Source: Gammaproteobacteria bacterium
GTDB lineage: Bacteria; Pseudomonadota; Gammaproteobacteria; UBA6429; Thiohalophilaceae
DNA: 48,220 bases
Reading direction: 5' to 3'
Assembly (NCBI GenBank): GCA_026196045.1
Contig: JAPHRJ010000066.1
Location: 1-48,220 of the forward strand
Shown here: piece after piece, positions 36,088-44,391 of the stretch
Layout: the number at the start of each line of letters is the position of its first letter
Numbering within the stretch: the first letter of the stretch is position 1
Made by a program: the position numbers and the translations under genes
Notes under the pieces: model-generated
What the model saw: the letters and a program-made list of their open reading frames with translations, nothing else
Databases searched by the model: none
Told to the model about the DNA's origin: nothing

Positions 36088-38364
36088 ATGAACAAGTTTT
36101 TATCATCAGTGGTACTAGGCCTTGTTATGAATATACCTGCCTATGCCTATGAATCATTTGTAATTAAAGACATTCGTCTGGAAGGTCTGCAACGTATCAC
36201 CCTTGGTACGGTATTTAATTATTTGCCCGTTAAAGTTGGCGATACTCTGGATAATAAACTCGGTGCGCAAGCAATACGTTCACTTTATAAAAGTGGATTT
36301 TTTAAAGATGTTCGTGTTGAAAGAGAAGGCGATGTATTAGTTATTTTTGTAGCTGAACGGCCGGCAATTTCGAATATAAAATTTGAAGGTAATTCAGATA
36401 TTACTACGGAGCAACTGGAAACCTCATTAAAGCAACTGGGTTTATCCAAAGGTCGAGTACTGGATCGCTCTTTACTGGATAAAGTCGAACAGGAGCTAAA
36501 ACGTCAGTATTTTGGACTGGGTAAATATGGTGTACAACTGAAAAGTACAACCAGGCAATTAGAACGTAATCGTGTAGATGTCACCATCAATATTGCAGAA
36601 GGTGATGCCGCAAAAATTGTGGCTATCAATATAACCGGTAATAAAGCATTTACTAGTGTTCTCCTGAAACGTGAAATGAAGCTGGCTGAAGAGTCATTCT
36701 GGGGTGGACGAAACCAGTATTCGAAGCAGTTATTAGGTGGCGATTTAGAGAATATCAAATCATTCTATCTAGACAGGGGTTATATTAACTTCAAGATTGA
36801 ATCCAGCCAGGTCTCTCTGACACCGGATAAAGAGGGAGTGTATATCACGGTAAATCTGAACGAAGGGGATCAGTATACCGTACGTGATGTAAAGCTGGCC
36901 GGTGACTTAATTGTCCCTGAAACTGAACTGCAACCATTAATCAGTCTAAAAAGTGGCAATATCTTTTCCCGTAAGCAAAGTTTAGATACCAGTGAACGAA
37001 TTACAGATAGACTGGGACAGGAAGGGTATGCCTTCGCTAATGTGAACCTGGTTCCTGATGTGGATAAAGATACAAAAACGGTTGCATTGACTGTCTTTGT
37101 CGATCCTGGACGTCGCGTCTATGTGCATCGAGTAAATATAACCGGAAATACAAAAACACGGGATAAAGTTATCCGTCGTGAAGTGCGACAAATGGAAGGG
37201 GACTGGATGTCGACCAAACTGGTTTCACAGTCTCGCACTCGTCTCGACAAGTTAGGCTATTTCGAAGAAGTGAATGTAGAAACTCCGTCTGTACCTGGAA
37301 CCAGTGATCAGGTTGATGTAAACCTGAACGTGTCGGAACGTCCGACTGGAAACCTTTCGGCCGGTATTGGCTACTCTGATAGTGACGGCGCGTTGATAAA
37401 CTTCTCCATAACTCAGGAGAACTTTGTCGGAACAGGAAATCAGGTAGGTCTAGCTCTCGACCGAAGCCAGGTTAGTACCAAAGCGAGTCTGAATTATACC
37501 AATCCCTACTACACGGATGATGGGATTAGCCGTGGATTTCGGCTGTATTATCAGGAGATAGATACCGCTGATACGACAATTACCAACTATCTATCTGAAA
37601 GTCATGGCTTATCAGTGACTTATGGTTTTCCGCTTAGTGAAAATGACCGTGCCTGGGCTTCACTGGGGTATGATAATACAAGGCTTTTTGTTGACGATAC
37701 TGTAACCGCACAGGAAATACTTGATTTTGTTGATGAAAATGGTAGTGTCTACGATGAATACAAGATAAGCCCAGGCTGGTCGCGGGATCGCAGAAATCGC
37801 CGTATATTACCGAATAAGGGCAGTTATACACGTGCTGGGCTAGATGTTGCTGTTCCCGGTAGTGATCTGGAGTTTTATAAAGTGAATTTCAGCCATACCC
37901 ATTATTTCCCTTTGGGTAAAATGGTGACCTTGATGGCGAAAGGAACGTTGGGCTACGGTGAAGCCTATGGGGATACAAATAAATTACCTCCATTTGAGAA
38001 TTACTATGCCGGTGGTACAACATCTGTTCGCGGTTATGACAGTAGTTCGCTTGGGCCTCGTGATCCTGCTACCGATTCGCCGATTGGTGGAAATAAAAAG
38101 GTTGTGGGTAATATGGAATTAATATTACCAAATCCGTTTACAGATAAATCGACATCAACCCGAATCAGTACATTTTTTGACATTGGTAATGTGTTTGGTG
38201 CAAATCAGAGTATTAAATCTAATGAGTTGCGCCAATCTGCAGGACTGTCCTTTTTATGGTTAGCTCCAGTTGGAGCTATGCGTTTTAGCTACGCTGTTCC
38301 ACTGAATGATGTTGAAGGTGATTCTATCCAGAACTTCCAGTTTACCCTGGGTTCGCCATTCTAA
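36088..38364 (+). CDS. bamA: Outer membrane protein assembly factor BamA, 758 aa
   Basis: Core of the BAM complex that inserts beta-barrel proteins. The signal peptide ends about AYA|YESF. Five POTRA domains span about 22-420 (for example FVIKDIRLEGLQRITLGTVF for POTRA1), then a 16-strand barrel with the VRGY loop motif (GGTTSVRGYDSSSLGPRD), and a C-terminal strand ending in Phe (FQFTLGSPF), the usual barrel signal. Length is slightly below E. coli's 810. The ribosome binding site is weak (GGATAAAAAATAA). Confidence 0.97.
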   Translation: MNKFLSSVVLGLVMNIPAYAYESFVIKDIRLEGLQRITLGTVFNYLPVKVGDTLDNKLGAQAIRSLYKSGFFKDVRVEREGDVLVIFVAERPAISNIKFEGNSDITTEQLETSLKQLGLSKGRVLDRSLLDKVEQELKRQYFGLGKYGVQLKSTTRQLERNRVDVTINIAEGDAAKIVAINITGNKAFTSVLLKREMKLAEESFWGGRNQYSKQLLGGDLENIKSFYLDRGYINFKIESSQVSLTPDKEGVYITVNLNEGDQYTVRDVKLAGDLIVPETELQPLISLKSGNIFSRKQSLDTSERITDRLGQEGYAFANVNLVPDVDKDTKTVALTVFVDPGRRVYVHRVNITGNTKTRDKVIRREVRQMEGDWMSTKLVSQSRTRLDKLGYFEEVNVETPSVPGTSDQVDVNLNVSERPTGNLSAGIGYSDSDGALINFSITQENFVGTGNQVGLALDRSQVSTKASLNYTNPYYTDDGISRGFRLYYQEIDTADTTITNYLSESHGLSVTYGFPLSENDRAWASLGYDNTRLFVDDTVTAQEILDFVDENGSVYDEYKISPGWSRDRRNRRILPNKGSYTRAGLDVAVPGSDLEFYKVNFSHTHYFPLGKMVTLMAKGTLGYGEAYGDTNKLPPFENYYAGGTTSVRGYDSSSLGPRDPATDSPIGGNKKVVGNMELILPNPFTDKSTSTRISTFFDIGNVFGANQSIKSNELRQSAGLSFLWLAPVGAMRFSYAVPLNDVEGDSIQNFQFTLGSPF

Positions 38365-38399
38365 TTATAATATTTAAGGATATGGAGAGTAGTTCAGGT

Positions 38400-38915
38400 A
38401 TGATAAATAAAGCTCGTGTCTTAATCAGTCTACTGTTGATGCTAGGTGTACTTTCTAATGTGCACGCACAGGATATTAAACTGGGTTTTGTAAATAGTGC
38501 ACAGGTATTGAAAGGGGCACCACAGGCTGAGCAGGCTCGACTAAAACTTGAAAATGAGTTTGCTCCACGAGATAAAAAAATTCTGGCAATGAAGAAGGAA
38601 CTGAAAAAACTTGAAGATGAGTTAAACAGAGATGCTGCCGTGATGAGTGAAACGGTTAAAAAACAGAAAGAACGTATCCTCATCTCCTTGAAACGAGACA
38701 TTAAACGTGCACAGGAAGAATTTAATGAAGATTTGAATCTACGACGAAATGAAGAATTAAATGCCTTGCAGCAAAAAGTCTATGAGACCATCGTTTCTTT
38801 AGCTAAGGAACAAAAGTTTGACGTTATTCTGGGCGACAGTGTGATGTTTGCCAGTGAGCGAGTAGACATTACCGAGAATGTTATTGAACGACTGAAAAAA
38901 ACAGCTCAGAAATAG
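38400..38915 (+). CDS. skp: Periplasmic chaperone Skp/OmpH, 171 aa
   Basis: Trimeric periplasmic chaperone for unfolded outer-membrane proteins. The signal peptide (INKARVLISLLLMLGVLSNV) ends near HA|QD, followed by IKLGFVNSAQVLKGAPQAEQ and a long charged coiled-coil tentacle (about 50-140), then FDVILGDSVMFASERVDIT. An ATG six codons upstream (38382) is possible, but its AAGGA is only one base away and the signal peptide looks better from 38400. It follows bamA as usual, but the next gene is fabZ, not lpxD. Confidence 0.93.
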   Translation: MINKARVLISLLLMLGVLSNVHAQDIKLGFVNSAQVLKGAPQAEQARLKLENEFAPRDKKILAMKKELKKLEDELNRDAAVMSETVKKQKERILISLKRDIKRAQEEFNEDLNLRRNEELNALQQKVYETIVSLAKEQKFDVILGDSVMFASERVDITENVIERLKKTAQK

Positions 38916-38989
38916 AAATAACAGAAAAGCTAATATTTAAATAGCTATATAAAATCAAATTGTAGAAAATAAAATAGAGAAGATTAAAA

Positions 38990-39442
38990 ATGCCAGCTTT
39001 GAATTCACTGGATATTAATGAAATTTTGAAACACCTGCCACATCGCTATCCATTTTTGCTAATTGATAAAGTTGTGGATTATGAGCCTGGTAAACATCTA
39101 ACAGCAATTAAAAATATTTCGTTTAATGAGCCTATTTTTACCGGTCATTTTCCTCAGCGCCCAATCTATCCTGGCGTATTAATTCTGGAAAGCCTGGCAC
39201 AGGCTACCGGCATTCTGGCATTCAAAACCGTTGGTCGTGTTCCCGATGAAAACTCGCTCTATTATTTTGTTGGGGTTGATGGTGCTCGCTTTAAGCAACC
39301 AGTAGAACCTGGAGATCAACTTACACTGGAAGTTGAGTTTATAAAAGAAAAACGTGGAATCTGGAAGTTTAATGGAAAAGCCACTGTTGATGGCAAGCTG
39401 GTCTGTAGTGCTGAGTTGATGTGTGCGGAGCGTAATGTCTAA
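38990..39442 (+). CDS. fabZ: 3-hydroxyacyl-ACP dehydratase FabZ, 150 aa
   Basis: Hot-dog fold dehydratase of fatty-acid elongation. [13 protein letters not shown] opens the fold; catalytic H53 lies in [11 protein letters not shown] and E67 in [11 protein letters not shown]. Length is normal. Its stop overlaps the lpxA ATG by one base. It sits 74 bases after skp; in most relatives lpxD fills this place. Confidence 0.97.
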   Translation: MPALNSLDINEILKHLPHRYPFLLIDKVVDYEPGKHLTAIKNISFNEPIFTGHFPQRPIYPGVLILESLAQATGILAFKTVGRVPDENSLYYFVGVDGARFKQPVEPGDQLTLEVEFIKEKRGIWKFNGKATVDGKLVCSAELMCAERNV

Positions 39443-40215
39443 TGGCCGTGGATTCACGCGCGGTTATTGATCCAAAAGCAAAAATTGCTGACTCAGTCAG
39501 TGTTGGCCCCTTTTCAGTTATTGGTCCTGATGTCGAGATTGGTGAAGGAACAACAATCGGTCCACATGTTGTTATTAATGGACCAACCTCTATTGGTAAG
39601 GACAACCAGATATTTCAGTTTGCTTCCATTGGAGAAGTTCCACAGGATAAAAAATTCCATGGTGAAAATTCCCGTCTGACTATTGGTGATCGTAATACTA
39701 TTCGCGAATTTGTAACCATTAATCGTGGTACCGAAGACGGAGGTGGCGAAACTCGAATTGGTAATGATAACTGGTTAATGGCCTACATTCATATTGCACA
39801 TGATTGTATTCTTGGTGACAATATCATTTTCTCAAATGGTGCTTCACTGGCAGGTCATGTCACGGTTGATGATTATGCGATTCTGGGTGGGTTTACATTA
39901 GTTCATCAATTTTGTTCTATTGGTAAACATGCATTCTGTGGTATGGGTACGGCTGTAGGTAAGGATGTTCCACCTTATGTGATCGTTAATGGCAACCCAG
40001 CACATCCTCATGGAATTAATACTGAAGGGTTAAAGCGGATAGGATTTTCAAAAGAAATGATTCGTGATATTCGTGAGGCCTACAAAGTAATATATCGCTC
40101 TAACCTCACTATCGAAGAAGCAAAACCAAAGCTCACTGGTCTTGCTGAATCATGTAAAGAAATTCAGTTGTTGATTGATTTTCTAGATAGTTCAACACGA
40201 GGAATTATTAGATAA
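39442..40215 (+). CDS. lpxA: UDP-N-acetylglucosamine acyltransferase, 257 aa
   Basis: First step of lipid A synthesis; trimeric left-handed beta-helix. Hexapeptide repeats run from residue 8 to about 185, catalytic H120 lies in HIAHDC, and FASIGEVPQDKKFHGE and GGFTLVHQFCSIGKHAFCGM are diagnostic. The C-terminal helical domain has RIGFSKEMIRDIREAYKVIY. Length is close to E. coli (262). It is translationally coupled to fabZ (TAATG). lpxB, its usual follower, is absent; a convergent regulator gene follows after 82 bases. Confidence 0.97.
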   Translation: MAVDSRAVIDPKAKIADSVSVGPFSVIGPDVEIGEGTTIGPHVVINGPTSIGKDNQIFQFASIGEVPQDKKFHGENSRLTIGDRNTIREFVTINRGTEDGGGETRIGNDNWLMAYIHIAHDCILGDNIIFSNGASLAGHVTVDDYAILGGFTLVHQFCSIGKHAFCGMGTAVGKDVPPYVIVNGNPAHPHGINTEGLKRIGFSKEMIRDIREAYKVIYRSNLTIEEAKPKLTGLAESCKEIQLLIDFLDSSTRGIIR

Positions 40216-40297
40216 TTCCCTTATCGACTTATTGTTCCCATATTTTTTAGGAGGAACAAATTTAAGTCTTTCTGATTTAGTGCTTTGCCTGATAGTG

Positions 40298-41647
40298 TTA
40301 AACTTCAATAGCGTATTTTTGCATCCAACGCCAGAGCGTAGAACGATTTATACCTAATAGCTGTGCCGCAGCAGCCTTATTACCATTAGATAGCTTTAAT
40401 GCAGATTGTATTTCTATAGCCTGTTGGTCGTTATCAATTTGTATCTCTTCTGACTGCAATGTGTATTGATGCCTATTATAATCCTGTATATCCTGGGGCA
40501 GACTTTCTGGCATGATATGTCCATCAATGGCGCATATTAATCCATGCTCAATTGCATTCTCGAGTTCTCGCACATTACCTGGCCACGAGTAATTCATCAT
40601 CATACTAAGAGATTCAGTGTTACACTTCGTGTTGTCCGGATAACCACGTGCAACTAGTTGCTTGCAGAAATGACGACTTAATAATGGAATATCACCAGGC
40701 CGTTCTCGTAATGAAGGAATAGTGATAGGAATAACGGCTAGACGGTAAAACAGGTCGGCTCTAAATTTACCACTATCTACCATGTCACGCAGGTTTTGAT
40801 TGGATGCGGCAACAATACGTACATCAACATGCACCGTTTTATCTGACCCTACCATTTCAAATTTCTGATCCTGTATAGCTCGTAGTAGTTTAGCCTGTAA
40901 GTGCATAGGTATTTCACTAACTTCATCCAGAAATAAAGTGCCTTTATCCGCACTTTGAAAACGACCCTGACGGCTATTGCTTGCACCAGTAAAAGCCCCT
41001 TTTACATGGCCAAAAAGTTCAGATTCAATCAGTGTTTCTGGAATGGCTGCACAGTTTACTTCAATAAAGGGTTCCTGAGCTCGCTTACTTAAGGTATGAA
41101 TCATTCGTACCAGCTGGGTCTTTCCGGTACCGGATTCACCCTGTAACAAAACAAAGGCATTGGTTGGTGCAATCTGTCGCAGACGTTGAATTATTTCAAG
41201 CAGGCGAGGATCCTGTGTGGTTAATGTTGTTCCGGCAGGTTTGAATACAGCTTCCATGTGGCGACTGTCGGTGCGGTCACGTATCAGGGTCAGTCTCTTT
41301 TTATTATCAGATTGCTCATCCGATATGATTCCACTGATTATTTCAAGCGAGCGATTGCCATCGCTATGTTCCAGTTGTAGTTCAAAATTAATGAAGTCAC
41401 CACTGGGTTTGCCTGCGGCATCAACTTCGCCAGCATCGATAGCGGCACGTAGAATTGAGCGTGACAGGTTGATGGTATTGATATCTTTGATTTTACTGAT
41501 CGATGTTCCTTCTTCAAGGCCCACTAAGCGGATAAGGGCCGGATTATGAAAAAGGACTGTGCCATGGGTGTCGGAGACCAGAACACCTTCATCAATATTT
41601 GAAATTATTTTATTCAGGAGGGGGATGTAATCAACTTGAGCAAACAC
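40298..41647 (-). CDS. PAS-AAA+-Fis sigma-54 dependent transcriptional activator, 449 aa
   Basis: Enhancer-binding protein. An N-terminal PAS domain (about 5-130) senses an unknown signal. The AAA+ domain has Walker A GESGTGKT at 170-177, GAFTGA at 217-222 (the sigma-54 contact loop) and Walker B GTLFLDE at 236-242. The C-terminus is a Fis-type helix-turn-helix ([20 protein letters not shown]). There is no receiver domain, so it is not a classical response regulator. The start is GTG at 41647 with AAGGAGAG seven bases upstream. It is divergent from an SCP2-like gene that has a -24/-12 promoter and a palindromic upstream site, which makes that gene its likely target. Confidence 0.93.
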   Translation of the reverse strand: MFAQVDYIPLLNKIISNIDEGVLVSDTHGTVLFHNPALIRLVGLEEGTSISKIKDINTINLSRSILRAAIDAGEVDAAGKPSGDFINFELQLEHSDGNRSLEIISGIISDEQSDNKKRLTLIRDRTDSRHMEAVFKPAGTTLTTQDPRLLEIIQRLRQIAPTNAFVLLQGESGTGKTQLVRMIHTLSKRAQEPFIEVNCAAIPETLIESELFGHVKGAFTGASNSRQGRFQSADKGTLFLDEVSEIPMHLQAKLLRAIQDQKFEMVGSDKTVHVDVRIVAASNQNLRDMVDSGKFRADLFYRLAVIPITIPSLRERPGDIPLLSRHFCKQLVARGYPDNTKCNTESLSMMMNYSWPGNVRELENAIEHGLICAIDGHIMPESLPQDIQDYNRHQYTLQSEEIQIDNDQQAIEIQSALKLSNGNKAAAAQLLGINRSTLWRWMQKYAIEV

Positions 41648-41711
41648 TTATTTCTCTCCTTCTACTCTAATTAAACACATTCTCCATCAGTCACGCCTAA
41701 CTTGCAACGTT

Positions 41712-41727
41712 GTGCAACATGTTGCAC
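41712..41727. promoter_or_regulatory. 16-bp palindrome, likely binding site of the sigma-54 activator
   Basis: GTGCAACATGTTGCAC is a perfect inverted repeat. A second imperfect copy (TTGCAACGTTGTGCAA, 41703-41718) overlaps it, and a half-site (ATGTTGCATAGCA) lies near 41789-41801. The distance of roughly 120 bases upstream of the -24 box is typical for enhancer sites of Fis-type activators. The assignment to the neighbouring regulator is inferred. Confidence 0.65.
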
Positions 41728-41846
41728 TGCAGTTCGAAGCAATAAAGAGAGGATGATCAGCAACTTAGCAGAAAAACCCGATATCACAGATGTTGCATAG
41801 CATTAGTCGATAATAAATAAATCATTAAAAACAGTAGCATAGGATG

Positions 41847-41862
41847 TGGCATAGCTATTGCA
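41847..41862 (+). promoter_or_regulatory. Sigma-54 (-24/-12) promoter
   Basis: TGGCATAGCTATTGCA has the invariant GG and GC separated by exactly ten bases and matches the TGGCAY-N5-TTGCW consensus. The expected transcript start is about 12 bases further, near 41873, ahead of the SCP2-like gene's ribosome binding site at 41892. Confidence 0.85.
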
Positions 41863-41903
41863 ACTTATTAATAATTAATAATAAACAAAACGGGAGAATG
41901 CTG

Positions 41904-42296
41904 ATGGAAATGTTTGATGAAGAGTGGATGTCCAAATTCCAGGTAGCATGGAATAACGAACCAGAACTGGCAGGGGCACTGGAACAAATTGGTTTTAATT
42001 CAATAATTGGCTATGGCATTGATGGTGAATCAGATCCTACCGGTGTAATTGAAGTTGAAAATGGCAAAGTCGTGGCGTCTGGAAATTATAATGGCCAGAC
42101 TTTAAGTTGGGATTTGCGAGCATCACCCGACAACTGGAAAAAGTGGGCAAACAAACCTCCCGGCATGATGGGACTTGGTATGGCATACACATCACGTAAA
42201 CTAAAATTCCAGGTTGGTGATTATGGCGCGATGGTTAAAGATCCTCGTATGGCCGGTCCTTTCATAAAAAGTTTTTCAATTATGGGTAAAGTCTAA
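41904..42296 (+). CDS. SCP2-like (sterol carrier) lipid-binding protein, 130 aa
   Basis: Small soluble protein with the features of a SCP2 sterol-binding-fold domain: a first helix with EEWMSKFQVAWNNEPEL, a beta sheet (GVIEVENGKVVASGNYNG, LSWDLRASPDNWKKW) and a C-terminal LKFQVGDYGAMVKDPRMAGP. It has no signal peptide, so it probably acts in the cytoplasm, binding a hydrophobic ligand. The frame extends upstream to 41844, but that is inside the sigma-54 promoter. GGGAG at 41892-41896 is seven bases from the ATG at 41904, which is chosen. The ligand and pathway are unknown. A decayed copy of the gene and RND efflux genes follow. Confidence 0.88.
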   Translation: MEMFDEEWMSKFQVAWNNEPELAGALEQIGFNSIIGYGIDGESDPTGVIEVENGKVVASGNYNGQTLSWDLRASPDNWKKWANKPPGMMGLGMAYTSRKLKFQVGDYGAMVKDPRMAGPFIKSFSIMGKV

Positions 42297-42316
42297 CTAA
42301 ATCCATTTCATCTAGA

Positions 42317-42411
42317 GACAATAATCATCTCAAGTTATTTACCTGGATTGTATAAGACTATATATTCATCTGAAAAGTCAGGTAATAATAAAAACTGAGA
42401 TGATTGTTGTC
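42317..42411. repeat. Long imperfect inverted repeat downstream of the SCP2-like gene
   Basis: The left arm 42317-42345 begins GACAATAATCATCTCAAG and the right arm 42379-42411, read inverted, begins GACAACAATCATCTCAG; both end in ACCTG. The arms of about 30 bases are separated by 33 bases. There is no T-run after it, so it is not a standard terminator. It lies 20 bases after the SCP2-like stop. The rest of 42412-42586 is AT-rich without a gene. Confidence 0.8.
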
Positions 42412-42586
42412 GCAAAACTGTCTTTGATCAATTGAATCATTTATTGTGGGTGGTATGAGTGTGTATGTAGTGGATAGGTGCAAAAAAACATACTTGCATG
42501 ATTTTAATTCTACTGCTATTAGTTATTTATAATGAATTAAATTAGTAACAATTAAAATAATAATAAACAAATATAAAGGGGTGTTC

Positions 42587-42838
42587 ATGGAGGTGTTAGA
42601 TGGTAAGTGGACGTCAATACAACAACAAGCAGTCAGGAAAAATATAGTTGGCTTTGCTGGAATGCGAATACAAGCTGACTCAAATGTTTATTCCTGTGTG
42701 ATCTGCCATGAACAGCCCTCGAAAACTAAACTGAAAGTATATTCGGGAAATTGGGAAGGAAGAAAGAACAAACCTGTCAGTATGATAGGCCTGGGGAGGG
42801 CCTACTCTTCACAAAAAAATGATATGTCACGTTGGTAG
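42587..42838 (+). pseudogene. Decayed copy of the SCP2-like gene, 83 aa remnant
   Basis: The short frame still reads like a shrunken version of the protein at 41904-42296. The start MEVLDGKWTSIQQQAV parallels MEMFDEEWMSKFQVAW, and the end SGNWEGRKNKPVSMIGLGRA parallels SPDNWKKWANKPPGMMGLGM, followed by AYSSQK against AYTSRK. The middle sheet and the whole C-terminal part (LKFQVGDYGAMVKDPRMAGP) are missing. It retains AAAGGGG before the ATG, so it may still be translated, but a folded SCP2 domain is unlikely. A divergent small functional protein is the alternative. Confidence 0.65.
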
Positions 42839-43016
42839 CTATTGGGCCAGGATAAATGCCCGGTATATAGTGAACGCATAGTATTAGTTATTTTTATAAT
42901 GAAAAAGATCTGAGTATCTTATTTTATATGTAGCTCTATGTGTTGAGGTTGGTGTTTGTTACACAAATTTCTATGTAATTGACTACTAGGATTTTACATC
43001 GGGAGACAAATTTGTA

Positions 43017-44321
43017 ATGTATTTTTCTTTGAAGAATTTAAACTGGTTCAATAGAACTAATGTTGAACGAAAAAGATCGATAAAAAATATGTCGGTTTTT
43101 ATCGTTGTATTAATGTCATGTAATCAGGTGGTGCAGGCTGATTACTATCCAAATACATCACAGCAAGGTACAAATGGTTCACCAATCTATTATCCAGCGT
43201 CAGTAACAGGAACAAATAGAAATGCGTCGGTTGTACCTGTAAATATGGCAAGAACAGGTGCACATGTTGTTTTAGGTGGAACCGTTATTTCATTACGAGA
43301 AGTTACTCTCACAGCACAAATTCCAGGTCGAATTGAATATATAGCAGGAACAGAAGGTGACTGGTTTAAGGAAGGGGAGCTACTGGTTGCTGTTGATGAT
43401 GATGATATGTTGGCTAAACGTCGTCAGGCGATAGCTCAACTCTATGGTACCGCCTCATCATTACGCAATGCACGCGCACAATATACTCGTGAATTCTGGG
43501 CGCCTCAGGCATTAGAAAAATACGACCAATTTCAGACAGCACCTAGCATGGGTTTTTTCCCATCTATGTTTGAACGCTTTATGGGTGGTGGACAAAACAA
43601 TCGCCGATCAGGTTATCAAACTAATCCCTGGGTCATTCGTGATGTTGATCTGCATTCGCAAGGCACACATGTTAGTCAGGCTCAAAGTCAGCTATATGGT
43701 GCACGTTCTCGAATTGAAGAAATTGATGCACATTTGCGTGATGCACTTTCTACTACGCCATTTGATGGCGTGATTGTAAAAAAACTGGCCGAAGAAGGGG
43801 ATACAGTTCAGCCAGGCCAGGCCTTATTAAAGTTTGCCGATACACGCTATTTACAGTTGAAAGTAGATGTACCTGCACGACTGGTTTCAGCACTTAATAA
43901 AGGGATGGTTGTTCCTGCAAAAATGGATGTTGGCAATGTCTATATAGAAGTTCGGGTTGCACAGATCTATCCAACTGCTGACAGTCAACGTCATACCGTT
44001 ACAGTAAAGTTTGATCTGCCATCTGGTGTCGCAGGTGGGCCTGGCATGTATGCTGAAGTTATGATTCCAGATACAAATACACCAATTAAAGATTTACCTG
44101 TGATTCCTGGTTCCTCAGTTGTTTGGCGGGGTAGCTTACCGGCCGTATTTGTTCTTAATCAAAATGGTAAAGCTGAACTCAGGTTGATTCGTTTAGGTGA
44201 TCAGGTTGATGGCAACAATGTTGCTGTACTTTCAGGTATTCAACCAGGAGAGCAAGTCTTTGCTTATCCTCCTGCTGGAATTAAATCAGGCTGGTCGCCA
44301 TCAAAAAAATCACAACCCTAG
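43017..44321 (+). CDS. RND efflux periplasmic adaptor (HlyD/AcrA type), 434 aa
   Basis: Membrane fusion protein linking an inner-membrane RND pump to an outer-membrane channel. The N-terminus has a charged stretch and then a signal-like hydrophobic segment (SVFIVVLMSCNQVVQA, about 26-41), so an ATG at 43089 may be the real start, although GGGAG at 43001 favours 43017. The lipoyl halves are VTLTAQIPGRIEYIAGTEGD and TTPFDGVIVKKLAEEGDTVQ. The intervening hairpin contains an unusual Phe/Met/Gly-rich loop (MGFFPSMFERFMGGG). Beta-barrel and membrane-proximal domains follow. The RND pump gene starts 70 bases later. Confidence 0.9.
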   Translation: MYFSLKNLNWFNRTNVERKRSIKNMSVFIVVLMSCNQVVQADYYPNTSQQGTNGSPIYYPASVTGTNRNASVVPVNMARTGAHVVLGGTVISLREVTLTAQIPGRIEYIAGTEGDWFKEGELLVAVDDDDMLAKRRQAIAQLYGTASSLRNARAQYTREFWAPQALEKYDQFQTAPSMGFFPSMFERFMGGGQNNRRSGYQTNPWVIRDVDLHSQGTHVSQAQSQLYGARSRIEEIDAHLRDALSTTPFDGVIVKKLAEEGDTVQPGQALLKFADTRYLQLKVDVPARLVSALNKGMVVPAKMDVGNVYIEVRVAQIYPTADSQRHTVTVKFDLPSGVAGGPGMYAEVMIPDTNTPIKDLPVIPGSSVVWRGSLPAVFVLNQNGKAELRLIRLGDQVDGNNVAVLSGIQPGEQVFAYPPAGIKSGWSPSKKSQP

Positions 44322-44391
44322 TCAATGTAATATAAAGCTTAATTTACATTAATAGAATTATTGAAGTAACGAGACCGAATTATTACGTGCC

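Noticed and set aside
40229-40262. Possible terminator between lpxA and the sigma-54 activator (TTGTTCC / GGAACAA)
   Set aside because: Weak AT-rich stem with a 14-base loop and no T-run on either strand; could be chance.
42412-42586. Second sigma-54 promoter upstream of the SCP2 remnant
   Set aside because: No GG and GC pair with the required ten-base spacing was found.
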